DNA of 48,833 nt from Bordetella parapertussis. Lineage in GTDB: Bacteria; Acidobacteriota; Terriglobia; Bryobacterales; Bryobacteraceae. The DNA lies in assembly GCA_943328975.2 (NCBI GenBank), contig CALQCC020000036.1:1-48833 (forward strand), written 5' to 3'. The position numbers and the translations under genes are program-made. Positions 15,349-22,506 of the stretch are shown here, in pieces (the first letter of the stretch is position 1; every line of letters begins with the position of its first letter). A model generated the notes under the pieces. The model was not told the origin of the DNA. It saw only the letters and a program-made list of their open reading frames with translations, and did not search any database.

Positions 15349-16808
15349 TGGCGGCGGCTGACTACGAGCAAGTGGCGCGGAAGATGTTGCTACAGGATTC
15401 GTCACTGAAGGTCGTCCCAAAGTCCGTGGAACAACCTTGGCTATTGGGTCAATCACACACCGATACTGGAAATTCTGAGCGGTTCGTTTTAGTCCATCGC
15501 AATGATGCCCGCTATTGCCATGCGGTCAAGGCGTGGTTTATTTTCGACGGGCGCATCTGGGTTAGGGACAGCAGTGACAGGATACGCCGTCTCGTCAAGC
15601 AGGTGATGGTTGAGTTTTTGAAGCAGGCGACCAACGCGAACGATAACGCATCGGAAAAGTTCGCGCGGCGGTCGCTCGATTCCAAGCAGATTAGCAACAC
15701 CTTGAAAGAGGCTCAGGTTGACCTAGCAATTTCTCCAGATGAGATGGACCAACACCCGGACCTACTGGTGTTCAACAACATCACGGTCAATCTGCGCACC
15801 AAGACGGCGGAACCTCACAACCCCGGACACTTCATCACTAAGCGCGTGGCCTTCGACTACAACCCGGAAGCCGGATGTCCGCTGTTTCTCGCGACGTTGG
15901 CGCGGCTAATGGGCCGCACTGCCGATGCTAGCGAAGCGGAGATCACCCGAGCCTATGAGTTGGTTTCAGCCTTGCAACGTGCATTCGGCTACGCCCTCAC
16001 GGGACACACCTCCGAGAAGGTCGTTTTCATTTTGTTCGGCAGCGGCAACAACGGCAAGACGACAATCCTAAGTCTGTTTCTCCGGCTGCTGGGACCCTAT
16101 GCGGTGCTCCTTCAAATCGATAGTTTAATGGTTCGGCAAGAATCCAACAATAGCCAAGCAGACCTAGCTGACTTACGCGGGGCGCGGTTCGTGATGACTT
16201 CTGAAACAGAGGAAGGCCAGCGGCTCGCCGAGGGCAAACTCAAGCGCATCACGCAAGGAATGGGCCGCATTAAGGCCGTGCGCAAATACGAGAACCCCAT
16301 CGAGTTCTCGGAGACTCACAAGCTGTTCATCGACGCGAACCATAAGCCAATCATCCGGGGAACAGACGCAGCCATCTGGAACCGCATGTTCACCATCCCG
16401 TTCACAGTCACCATCCCGAAAGAGGAGATCGACCGGGAGTTGCAGACGAAGCTGATGGCTGAGGCTGAGGGTATTCTCGCCTGGGCTGTGGCTGGTGCGC
16501 ACCAGTGGTACCTACATGGCCTAGAGCGTCCGGCAATTGTGGACGAAGCTGTTCAGAGCTATCGGACCGAGATGGACCAGATCGGACGGTTTATTGAGGA
16601 GCAGTGCATCATCGGCTCAGTATTCCAAGCGCGGGCACGCGATCTGTACGCGGCATACAAGTCGTGGGCTGATGAGGGTTCCGAGTTCGTCATCACAGCA
16701 AACATGTTTGGACGAAAACTCCTTGAGCGTGATGGAGTTACAAAACAGGACGCCAGGGAAAGTCCCCGGTATGTAGGTGTCGGCTTGCGGACAAGGGATA
16801 GCGGGTGA
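15345..16808 (+). CDS. D5/P4-type phage replicative helicase (primase C-terminal type)
   Basis: A 487-residue superfamily-3 helicase. The D5 N-terminal domain (VLVHRNDARYCHAVKAWF, then IWVRD) is followed by the AAA+ core. Walker A is GSGNNGKTT (232-240), a Walker-B-like strand RFVMTSE (281-287) follows, and the sensor region KLFIDANHKP has N332. The C-terminus has a winged-helix domain (DQIGRFIEEQC, then LYAAYKSWADEG). Such proteins start replication of phages, satellites and plasmids, usually with a primase, here the coupled upstream gene. It begins at ATGATGG overlapping that gene's stop. A large inverted repeat starts at its stop codon. Confidence 0.93.
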   Translation: MMAAADYEQVARKMLLQDSSLKVVPKSVEQPWLLGQSHTDTGNSERFVLVHRNDARYCHAVKAWFIFDGRIWVRDSSDRIRRLVKQVMVEFLKQATNANDNASEKFARRSLDSKQISNTLKEAQVDLAISPDEMDQHPDLLVFNNITVNLRTKTAEPHNPGHFITKRVAFDYNPEAGCPLFLATLARLMGRTADASEAEITRAYELVSALQRAFGYALTGHTSEKVVFILFGSGNNGKTTILSLFLRLLGPYAVLLQIDSLMVRQESNNSQADLADLRGARFVMTSETEEGQRLAEGKLKRITQGMGRIKAVRKYENPIEFSETHKLFIDANHKPIIRGTDAAIWNRMFTIPFTVTIPKEEIDRELQTKLMAEAEGILAWAVAGAHQWYLHGLERPAIVDEAVQSYRTEMDQIGRFIEEQCIIGSVFQARARDLYAAYKSWADEGSEFVITANMFGRKLLERDGVTKQDARESPRYVGVGLRTRDSG

Positions 16809-16898
16809 TGTCGTCAATGTCGTGGATTACCTACAACACTTTCTACATACGCGCGGATGAAAAAAGTGTCCAAGGTAATTGTAGACATCGACGACATC
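16807..16898. repeat. Long imperfect inverted repeat, candidate replication origin
   Basis: The left arm 16807-16842 and right arm 16863-16898 are complementary at 28 of 36 positions around a 20-nt spacer. Matching blocks are GATGTCGTC/GACGACATC, ATGTC/GACAT, ATTACCT/AGGTAAT and ACACTTT/AAAGTGT. ATGTCG-type words recur twice per arm, like iterons. It begins at the helicase stop codon. It could serve as the origin bound by the replication proteins or as an operator; there is no T run after it to suggest a terminator. Confidence 0.7.
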
Positions 16899-17167
16899 CT
16901 CGCAGTGATAGTTACTTAACACCACGGGGGCGGCGGCGGGCGATCCGGTTCCGATGAGCGTGTTACGCGCGATGGAGCAGCACGCGTCGCAGCCGTGGAA
17001 GGTTCGAGACAAAATGCTCTCGACGCGGTCAAGTGGAGACGATAGCATAAGTACCCTTGAATGAATGACATAGGGCGGCTCCAGGAGTCTGGAGCGGCAA
17101 GGCCAACACCGCCGGGGTGCTCAGGTATATCAAATCGGGCATTTATAACTTTTGAGGGGGTTTGGGA
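16899..17167 (+). other. Non-coding stretch between replication and packaging genes
   Basis: No convincing gene is seen. It holds a short hairpin at 17078-17095 (GCTCCAG, GAGT loop, CTGGAGC). A GAGGGGG ribosome site at 17154-17160 places the start of the next gene at 17168. A regulatory or packaging signal could lie here, but nothing specific is recognised. Confidence 0.5.
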
Positions 17168-17473
17168 ATGAAGGTTCAGAACGGTTTAGGCAAGGCTGGC
17201 GCGGCGCTGCTGGCGACACTGGAGAGCGACTTCGATCTTGACGGCGGTGTGATGCCCGCTGCCGTCGAGTTGGCTAAGGTTGCCGACAGGCTGGCAGAGG
17301 TGCGGGCTGTCCTGAAGACCTCCGGCCTCATGTCGGGCACAAAACGGCATCCGTTGGCTGACACCGAAATTAAACTGCTGGGGCAATTCACGGCGCTGTG
17401 GAAGGTCTGCGGTTTTGCCGATCCGGCACCGCGTCCGGTTGGTCGGCCAGCGTCGAGTGAGAAGCATGGCTAG
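17168..17473 (+). CDS. P27-like phage terminase small subunit
   Basis: 101 residues from the ATG at 17168, which has a strong GAGGGGG site 7 bp upstream. The pattern AVELAKVADRLAEVRAVLKT, then RHPLADTEIKLLGQFTALWK, is that of P27-family small terminases, which recognise the packaging site and hand DNA to the large subunit. The C-terminal helix and GRPAS tail are also typical. No large terminase follows, so packaging would need a helper phage's motor. The last 8 bp overlap the next gene. Confidence 0.7.
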   Translation: MKVQNGLGKAGAALLATLESDFDLDGGVMPAAVELAKVADRLAEVRAVLKTSGLMSGTKRHPLADTEIKLLGQFTALWKVCGFADPAPRPVGRPASSEKHG

Positions 17474-17687
17474 GGCAAGACCGAGACGGCGCGCTGGGCA
17501 GCTAGACGATTCCGTAGTGCTCGAAGTGATGGCCAGCTACCTCGTGGAAAATGGCGGTGTTGAACGGTTGCCGGACCCAGAATATCAGCGGCGGCGCTCC
17601 CGCCTTTGGGAATTGCAGCGAATGGGTAGCCCATCTTGGGCGCTCGAAGTTTACACAACCGAGTCTAGGAAAGAGGAACAGACATGA
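17466..17687 (+). CDS. Small basic hypothetical protein
   Basis: 73 residues from the ATG at 17466, overlapping the small-terminase stop. It has an Arg-rich start (ARARPRRRAG) followed by a helical segment (DDSVVLEVMASYLVENGG) and an aromatic-rich C-terminus. The stop overlaps the next start (ATGA at 17684). The tight overlaps support it as a real gene of the packaging module. No family is recognised. Confidence 0.6.
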   Translation: MARARPRRRAGQLDDSVVLEVMASYLVENGGVERLPDPEYQRRRSRLWELQRMGSPSWALEVYTTESRKEEQT

Positions 17688-18040
17688 GCAATCCAGTTTT
17701 TAGCGAATACGCAGCGATGCTCGACGCAGGGGAAAGGGCGCTAGTGGCGAGCGCGTTCCAAGCACGGGGCGAGGAAACCGGGCACCTGGATCTGTACGCG
17801 GCACTGGTAGACGCGCTGGAACTCGCCGAAGGGCAGGACGTGGACGTGGACATTCCTGGCCTGTGTGGTGCGATGCTGGCGAGCGTAATCGCGGCGGAAA
17901 AGCTCTTTTGGGGCGCTCGCGTTGTGGAGCCCCGCATGGGCGATCCAGTATCGCGACTATTCTGCCATCTCACTTTGCGCTTAACCCAGGCCGAAGTGAA
18001 GCAGCGCGGGAAAATGCGGCGGCGGGCTGAGATGAATTGA
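17684..18040 (+). CDS. Hypothetical protein of the packaging module
   Basis: 118 residues, mainly helical and acidic in the middle (DALELAEGQDVDVDIPG) and basic at the end (KQRGKMRRRAEMN). Its start overlaps the previous stop in ATGA. A hairpin with a T run 12 bp after its stop probably ends this transcript. I do not recognise it. Its place before the capsid gene would suit a head or scaffold role, but nothing in the sequence shows that. Confidence 0.6.
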   Translation: MSNPVFSEYAAMLDAGERALVASAFQARGEETGHLDLYAALVDALELAEGQDVDVDIPGLCGAMLASVIAAEKLFWGARVVEPRMGDPVSRLFCHLTLRLTQAEVKQRGKMRRRAEMN

Positions 18041-18051
18041 GTGCGGATAGT

Positions 18052-18093
18052 AAGCCTTAAAACATTTGTGGTGTATAATGTTTGTAGGCTTTT
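18052..18093 (+). terminator. Intrinsic-terminator-like hairpin before the capsid gene
   Basis: AAGCCT (18052-18057) pairs with AGGCTT (18086-18091), and AAACATT (18060-18066) pairs with AATGTTT (18077-18083) across a small internal loop. The stem ends in TTTT. The loop side also contains TATAAT (18074-18079), so a promoter for the capsid gene is an alternative reading. Confidence 0.5.
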
Positions 18094-18329
18094 CGCCGCG
18101 TCGGTTTCAGCGCCGCGCTTTGCATGCCCACCTGGACCTACGCCGTCCCGTTTCAAGCAACAAGGAACACACGGCATAGATTCGGCCCGGTCAACTAGCG
18201 CAGCTTGGGAGCCACCCGGCAAGCATCGCAGTCACACCCGCGTCTAGCGGCCCGTGATACCTTGCTTCCAAAAACGCCGACTTCAAATCTCAAAATTACA
18301 CGCGTGAGCGTGAAAAAGGCGGAACTGTT
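18094..18329 (+). other. Leader region of the capsid gene
   Basis: There are about 236 bp without a supportable gene. A 68-codon frame from GTG 18041 runs through the hairpin and has no gene-like features. AAGGCGGAA just before 18330 can act as the capsid ribosome site. The region could hold a capsid promoter or leader; no clear hexamer pair is seen. Confidence 0.4.
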
Positions 18330-19634
18330 ATGACCAAGCATGAATTGGAACAGAAACGCGCAGCGCATATACTGCGTTGCGATGCAATCACCAAGGAAAC
18401 GCGCGGCGGCGCAATGAACACCGCGCAGCGCGAAGAGTATCGGGCAGAGCTGGAAGGCGCGCAGGAGTGCCGACTGAAAATTGACGCGGGGCAGTATGAC
18501 GAAGCAGGGCCGACGCGCGAAGAAATGCAGCGTAGTGGTTGGGGCGGAGCTCCCACAATCGGCAGGCCGGATAGCGGCGGACCGATGACCTCGACGCGGG
18601 AGTTCGGCGGCTTCCTCCAGCAAGTCGCCCAAGCGGGTGTACCTGGCGGGCAAGCATCGGCGGAACTCTCCCAGCGCTCCATAACGGGCATGGGCGAGGC
18701 TATCGGTGGAGATGGCGGCTTCCTTGTCGGCACTACTCAGAGCAGCGACTTGCTGCAACGCGTCTACAGCATGGGCCTCATGGCTTCCCGCGTGCGGCGC
18801 TTGCCCCCGTTGAGTCCCGGCACCAACGGATTGACCATGCCGTACATTGACGAAACTAGCCGTGCGACGGGCTCCCGTTTGGGTGGTGTTCAAATGTACT
18901 GGGGCAATGAAGCGGAGCAATTGACCGGCTCCAAACCGAAGATCGGCAAGTTGGAAATGAAGCTCTGCAAGCTCACCGGCCTTTGTTACGCCACGGGCGA
19001 ATTGCTCCAGGATGCTGCGCAACTGGGCGCTATTATTACGGACAGCTTCGTCAAGGAAATGACTTTCTCCGTGGAGGATGCAATCTTCCGTGGAACTGGT
19101 GCCGGTCGTCCGATGGGCTTCATGAACAGCGCGTGCAAGATCACTGTCGCCAAGGAAGGATCACAAGCGGCGGACACAATCACGTTTAACAACGTGGCGG
19201 GGATGATGGCACGCCTCAATCCTGGGTCCATTCCGAACGCGGTTTGGCTTGCCAATATCTCGACCCTGCCCCAGTTGCTCAAAATGTCCGTGCCGATCAC
19301 GAATATCGCGGGCACTGAAAACGTCGGCGGCTCGGGAACGGGCCTGATTTACAACCCGACAGAGCGCAAGCTCCTGGGCTTGCCGGTCCTGTTTGTTGAG
19401 TACGCTGAGGCGCTGGGTGACGAGGGCGATTTGGTGTTGTGTGACCTAGGCGAGTACCTGATGATCGACCGGGCCATGCAGGGCGCGTCGAGCATCCACG
19501 TTCGGTTCGACTACGACGAAACCGCTTTCCGGTTCATCTATCGTTGCGACGGCCAGCCTGCCCAAAAGACCGCCCTGACGCCATACAAGGGAACGGCTAC
19601 GACTTCGCCGTTCATCACCTTGCAAGCGCGCTAA
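18330..19634 (+). CDS. HK97-fold phage major capsid protein
   Basis: A 434-residue protein of the HK97-type capsid family. The N-terminal ~100 residues are charged and helical (delta/scaffold-like region). A shell domain follows from about 115: RVRRLPPLSPGTNGLTMPY, MKLCKLTGLCYATGELLQD, FSVEDAIFRGTGAGRPMGFM, then the P-loop-like LLGLPVLFVEYAEALGDEGD and the C-terminal DYDETAFRFIYRCDGQ. The conserved GTG..P.G motif is typical of the family. No protease gene is present to remove the delta region. A strong terminator follows. It would build a (small?) head for the element or interfere with a helper phage's head. Confidence 0.92.
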   Translation: MTKHELEQKRAAHILRCDAITKETRGGAMNTAQREEYRAELEGAQECRLKIDAGQYDEAGPTREEMQRSGWGGAPTIGRPDSGGPMTSTREFGGFLQQVAQAGVPGGQASAELSQRSITGMGEAIGGDGGFLVGTTQSSDLLQRVYSMGLMASRVRRLPPLSPGTNGLTMPYIDETSRATGSRLGGVQMYWGNEAEQLTGSKPKIGKLEMKLCKLTGLCYATGELLQDAAQLGAIITDSFVKEMTFSVEDAIFRGTGAGRPMGFMNSACKITVAKEGSQAADTITFNNVAGMMARLNPGSIPNAVWLANISTLPQLLKMSVPITNIAGTENVGGSGTGLIYNPTERKLLGLPVLFVEYAEALGDEGDLVLCDLGEYLMIDRAMQGASSIHVRFDYDETAFRFIYRCDGQPAQKTALTPYKGTATTSPFITLQAR

Positions 19635-19701
19635 CCAAGTTTGCCGCGCCAAGCATCGCGGCAATCCGGGGGCTCCTAAAGCAGGCTCCCGGCCTCCTGC
19701 C

Positions 19702-19739
19702 GGGGGAAGACCGACTAAGTCTCGGCTCCCCCTTTTTTT
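19702..19739 (+). terminator. Strong intrinsic terminator after the capsid gene
   Basis: GGGGG (19702-19706) pairs with CCCCC (19728-19732), with an inner CCGA/TCGG stem, and seven T follow (19733-19739). A second hairpin, CCCGGC-ctcct-GCCGGG, overlaps just upstream (19688-19705). The following 205 bp up to 19944 hold no supportable gene. Confidence 0.8.
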
Positions 19740-19944
19740 GAGGCAAACAGGTTTGCTCGCGTTTCTACCTAGCGGCGCGGGAAAATCCGGGGGCGCGTTC
19801 GGATGTGGACCGGGAGCGGTGTCAGCGTGAGCGCATTCGACAACGCGACACTCTCACGTTTCCTCCGACAGCCTCCCGGCTTACTTGGTCTATCGGCAGA
19901 TGTGCAGATTCTTTGCATGGGTGGCCTCAGCGCGGCCTGTCGAT

Positions 19945-20415
19945 TCAGTTCTTGACGGTTAGGGCGTCGGAGTCGATAGCTTTCTTTCCGGTCACTCCCT
20001 CCAAGCCAGTCAAGACACCTCGATATTCATCCTTGTCTACCTTAAACGCCGCGCCGCCTTTCTTGCCAGCATCGTCCCAGGTAAGACCGATGTAGTGCTT
20101 CTTTGATTTGGACAACGCCATCAACGCACCAATGCCGAATGAGACGACAGCAAGGCCGATAGCCGCGCCAACTCGGCGATGAACGTCTTGTCCATAGCTG
20201 ATCTCTGTCACTGAAGAGGCAGGGATCGCTGCAACTTCTTTCTTGTCCTTCACCAACCGGATGTTGGTGGGTTCGATATACAATTTCACATCGTTCCCGG
20301 ACTTCACATTCAGGATCGATCCACCGTCGTACTTGACCTTGTAGCCGGTATCATCAGCCGCGAATACGGTCATCGGTATGAGGATACAGAGGGTGATTGC
20401 GATTGTCTTTTTCAT
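19945..20415 (-). CDS. Exported hypothetical protein (element cargo)
   Basis: 156 residues from the ATG at 20415, with signal peptide MKKTIAITLCILIPMTVFAA. The mature part is beta-rich (KLYIEPTNIRLVKDKKEVAAI), has one hydrophobic segment at about 87-102 (AAIGLAVVSFGIGALMAL), then HYIGLTWDDAGKKGGAAFKV. This resembles a family of exported Acidobacteriota proteins with a PH/GRAM-like fold; no function is known to me. It opposes the flanking genes and is probably cargo captured from a host chromosome. Confidence 0.7.
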   Translation of the reverse strand: MKKTIAITLCILIPMTVFAADDTGYKVKYDGGSILNVKSGNDVKLYIEPTNIRLVKDKKEVAAIPASSVTEISYGQDVHRRVGAAIGLAVVSFGIGALMALSKSKKHYIGLTWDDAGKKGGAAFKVDKDEYRGVLTGLEGVTGKKAIDSDALTVKN

Positions 20416-20539
20416 TTGTTCGGCCTCCCGACCGTGAATCGTCCTCAATTAGACCACGTTGCGGCGCGTGTCAATGTATCAGGGTGGCTCCGTTCGACTG
20501 GACTCGCTATACTTCCCTCATCGGCAGGCGGAGGCAATC

Positions 20540-21415
20540 ATGAAAAGACTGTTAGGTCTGGCGGCGGTGATGGTGTTGACGCTGGGCGTGGCTCAGGCTC
20601 AGCAGAGTAAGACCGCACCTGTTCAGCGAACCCCCGTTGAATTGTCTCAGTCGGCGATCCAAGGTGACAACCTTTCGCTCGGGCAACTGACGGCACTGGC
20701 GGGCTCCGGCAGTGCCGATGCCCAGTTCTATTTGGGCGCGATGTACGGTGCGGGCATGCGACAGGAAGCAGCACAGGCGGTGGAATGGTATCGAGACGAG
20801 TATGAACACCGCGCTGGTGTTCCAACGGATGCGGCTCAGGCCGTAGCTTGGTTTCGCAAAGCTGCTGCGCAAGGCGATGCGAGAGCACAAAATAATCTGG
20901 GCGTGATGTATGACGACGGTAAGGGTGTGAAGAAGGATGCTGTTCAGGCGGTCGATTGGTTTCGCAAAGCGGCTGAACAGGGCAACACACATGCACAGGC
21001 AAATTTGGGAGAGATGTACGCCTACGGTACCGGAGTTCGGAAAGATGCGGCTCAGGCCGTAGCTTGGTTTCGCAAAGCTGCTGCGCAAGGCGATGCGAGA
21101 GCACAAAATAATCTGGGCGTGATGTACGCCGGAGGTGACGGTGTCCCTAAGGATACGGCTCAGGCGGTCGATTGGTTTCGCAAAGCGGCTGAATCGGGTG
21201 ATAAAGATGGACAGTTCAACCTGGGAAGGGTCTATGCCAGAGGTGAAGGAGTTACGAGGGATTATGTCGCTGCCTATATGTGGGCAAGCCTTGCAGCGGC
21301 GCAGGAAAGCGGCAAAGTTGCCAAGACGGTAAGAGATGATCTAGAAAAGAGGATGTCTCCGACCCAAATCGCGGAAGCCCAGAAGCTCAGCCGAGAGTGG
21401 AAGCCCACGAAGTAA
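20540..21415 (+). CDS. Exported Sel1-repeat protein (element cargo)
   Basis: 291 residues from the ATG at 20540 (GGAGG site 5 bp upstream). A signal peptide (MKRLLGLAAVMVLTLGVAQA) is followed by about five to six Sel1/TPR-like repeats of 36 residues. Their pattern is AQAVAWFRKAAAQGDARAQN, then NLGVMY, then a G-V-D/K loop. Sel1 proteins are alpha-solenoid scaffolds for protein contacts, often in envelope or signalling roles. A 72-residue (216-bp) unit has been duplicated almost exactly inside the gene. It is divergent from the preceding exported-protein gene. Confidence 0.9.
   Translation: MKRLLGLAAVMVLTLGVAQAQQSKTAPVQRTPVELSQSAIQGDNLSLGQLTALAGSGSADAQFYLGAMYGAGMRQEAAQAVEWYRDEYEHRAGVPTDAAQAVAWFRKAAAQGDARAQNNLGVMYDDGKGVKKDAVQAVDWFRKAAEQGNTHAQANLGEMYAYGTGVRKDAAQAVAWFRKAAAQGDARAQNNLGVMYAGGDGVPKDTAQAVDWFRKAAESGDKDGQFNLGRVYARGEGVTRDYVAAYMWASLAAAQESGKVAKTVRDDLEKRMSPTQIAEAQKLSREWKPTK
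20828..21126 (+). repeat. Two exact 83-bp direct repeats within the Sel1 gene
   Basis: 20828-20910 equals 21044-21126 base for base, with an offset of 216 bp (two Sel1 repeats of 36 codons). The similarity continues beyond, for example GGCGGTCGATTGGTTTCGCA near 20947 and 21163. This points to a recent in-frame tandem duplication or gene conversion. Confidence 0.9.
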
Positions 21416-21447
21416 AATTGGCCGAGGAACTTTCCGAACTACACTAC

Positions 21448-21523
21448 GGGGCCGCACTCTTGGACCCTTGGCCCTGCTGCTATGCGTGGGCCGGTGGCCG
21501 GGCCTCCTAACGTCCCGCCACTT
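21448..21523 (+). repeat. Direct repeat copy 1 beside the GIY-YIG gene
   Basis: 76 bp matching 22167-22242 with three mismatches; the first 58 bp (21448-21505) are identical. The copy begins GGGGCCGCACTCTTGGACCC and contains internal palindromic words (GGCCC...GGGCC). The two copies enclose the GIY-YIG gene. Their type is unknown: a dispersed repeat or the scar of an insertion. Confidence 0.85.
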
Positions 21524-21589
21524 CATCGAATCACTGCAATCGAGGCGCTGCGAGCGCGTTTTCTGCGCGTTCCAGAAGGACTTTTATCT

Positions 21590-22081
21590 TCATGATGGAG
21601 GAAGGCCCAACTTTTTCCGAAGCTCGCGAATCCTCCCGCCGCTCTGGTCCCGGACCGCTGAGTCATCACATGGCGCACTCCCTGTTATCTTACGAACCGC
21701 ATCAATAGCATCCATCAAGTCCACCGCAAAGAATTCCTTTCCCGCTTTTCTTGTGTGACCAAGGGATTTATGAACTGTGCTTTCATGCCTACTTGGCTCT
21801 GAACTCTCAAAGTAAGCTGCCACTTTGAATTTCTCGGGAACCCCAGTAGCTGAGTTCAACTCGGCTACGCGCTCGGAAACTGGGCGAGTGGTGATGCCGA
21901 TCTTCACTAAACCGGGCATGGACGGGTTTGTCAGTATGTACAGGTAACCGGCGATGCGGCGTATCGCCAGAAATTCTTCGCCACAATTTGGACAAGGGAA
22001 TTGTGATGTTCCGGTCTCGGGAATGGTGATCGTCTGGGGTGTATTGCAATTAGCACAAGCGCATTTGACTTCTAGTGTCAT
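21590..22081 (-). CDS. GIY-YIG (T5orf172-type) nuclease-like protein with zinc ribbon
   Basis: 163 residues. The N-terminus has CxCANC and CPNC pairs (about 8-12 and 30-33), a zinc ribbon. The next domain is GIY-YIG-like: GYLYILTNPSMPGLVKIGIT (about 45-64), then R in SERVAELN and E in SRHESTVHKSL. This is the T5orf172/MUG113 variant, with YLYIL...VKIG in place of the classic GIY...YIG. Such domains nick DNA in homing and defence contexts. Direct 76-bp repeats flank the gene, so it may have entered as its own cassette. Catalytic activity is inferred. Confidence 0.82.
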   Translation of the reverse strand: MTLEVKCACANCNTPQTITIPETGTSQFPCPNCGEEFLAIRRIAGYLYILTNPSMPGLVKIGITTRPVSERVAELNSATGVPEKFKVAAYFESSEPSRHESTVHKSLGHTRKAGKEFFAVDLMDAIDAVRKITGSAPCDDSAVRDQSGGRIRELRKKLGLPPS

Positions 22082-22166
22082 GCGCTTCCCTTCCCGACAA
22101 TATCTCGTGGCATTCTGCTTATCTTACTCCAACCCCTACTGTACAGATAGCCAGGATGGCCTCTGT

Positions 22167-22242
22167 GGGGCCGCACTCTTGGACCCTTGGCCCTGCTGCT
22201 ATGCGTGGGCCGGTGGCCGGGCCTGTTAACGTCCGGCCACTT
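22167..22242 (+). repeat. Direct repeat copy 2 beside the GIY-YIG gene
   Basis: Matches 21448-21523 (offset 719 bp; mismatches at the positions equivalent to 21506, 21507 and 21516). It lies just upstream of the GIY-YIG gene's start, in the 363-bp stretch before attR that has no other gene. Confidence 0.85.
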
Positions 22243-22322
22243 AACTGCTACAAGCTGACGATTTGTGGCCTGCGTCATGTCCCCCTTGGAAGCCCATCGC
22301 GGGCCGGATGCGAGAGGGGACC

Positions 22323-22342
22323 GTGCAAACAACGTGCAAACA
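22323..22342 (+). promoter_or_regulatory. Candidate integrase arm-type sites, right end
   Basis: GTGCAAACA at 22323-22331 and again at 22334-22342 (11-bp period) lies about 100 bp inside attR. It mirrors the pair at 12252-12270, with the same strand orientation. Confidence 0.55.
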
Positions 22343-22444
22343 CCACAGCGAAACACGCTGACACTAGATGCACTGCGGCCCCCATCGACCCCTTGAAGGT
22401 TCAACAACATAGCATAGGACGCTACCCCGTGCTCCGCTGCAATT

Positions 22445-22506
22445 CGGTCTTGAAAACCGTTGTACTCGAAAGGGTACCGGGGGTTCGAATCCCTCTTCCT
22501 CCGCCA
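22445..22506 (+). repeat. attR core: duplicated tRNA-Ser 3' part
   Basis: An exact 62-bp copy of 12146-12207, including the T arm, acceptor 3' strand and CCA. It lacks the 5' half of a tRNA and is therefore not a gene. It marks the right end of the integrated element. Confidence 0.92.

Larger units (their letters stand above)
12146..22506. mobile_element. Integrative element in tRNA-Ser(UGA), phage-satellite-like
   Basis: The region is bounded by identical 62-bp copies of the tRNA-Ser 3' part (12146-12207 and 22445-22506). It begins with a tyrosine integrase at the tRNA side. In order it encodes integrase, zinc-finger protein, excisionase-like HTH protein, a 52-residue protein, primase-like protein, D5-type helicase, P27-like small terminase, two small unknown proteins, HK97-type capsid protein, an exported protein, a Sel1-repeat protein and a GIY-YIG protein. 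Large terminase, portal, protease and tail genes are absent. Size and content fit a phage satellite that carries its own capsid gene, or a remnant prophage. All reading frames look intact, which favours a functional element. Confidence 0.88.

Noticed and set aside
18074-18079. TATAAT as a firm promoter for the capsid gene
   Set aside because: It lies in the loop of a terminator-like hairpin and has no -35 partner at proper spacing; it is mentioned only as an alternative.
18041-18247. A 68-codon frame from GTG 18041 before the capsid gene
   Set aside because: It runs through the terminator-like hairpin and has no gene-like composition or start signal.
19827-19955. A 42-codon frame from GTG 19827 after the capsid terminator
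   Set aside because: It has no ribosome site or recognisable feature and overlaps the end of the cargo gene; it is too weak to call.
22445-22506. A second tRNA-Ser gene at the right end of the element
   Set aside because: Only the 3' part from the anticodon stem onward is present; the 5' half and acceptor strand are missing, so it is the attR duplicate.
12146-22506. CRISPR array or known defence island inside the element
   Set aside because: No regularly spaced repeats, cas genes or restriction-modification genes are seen; only the lone GIY-YIG protein could have such a role.
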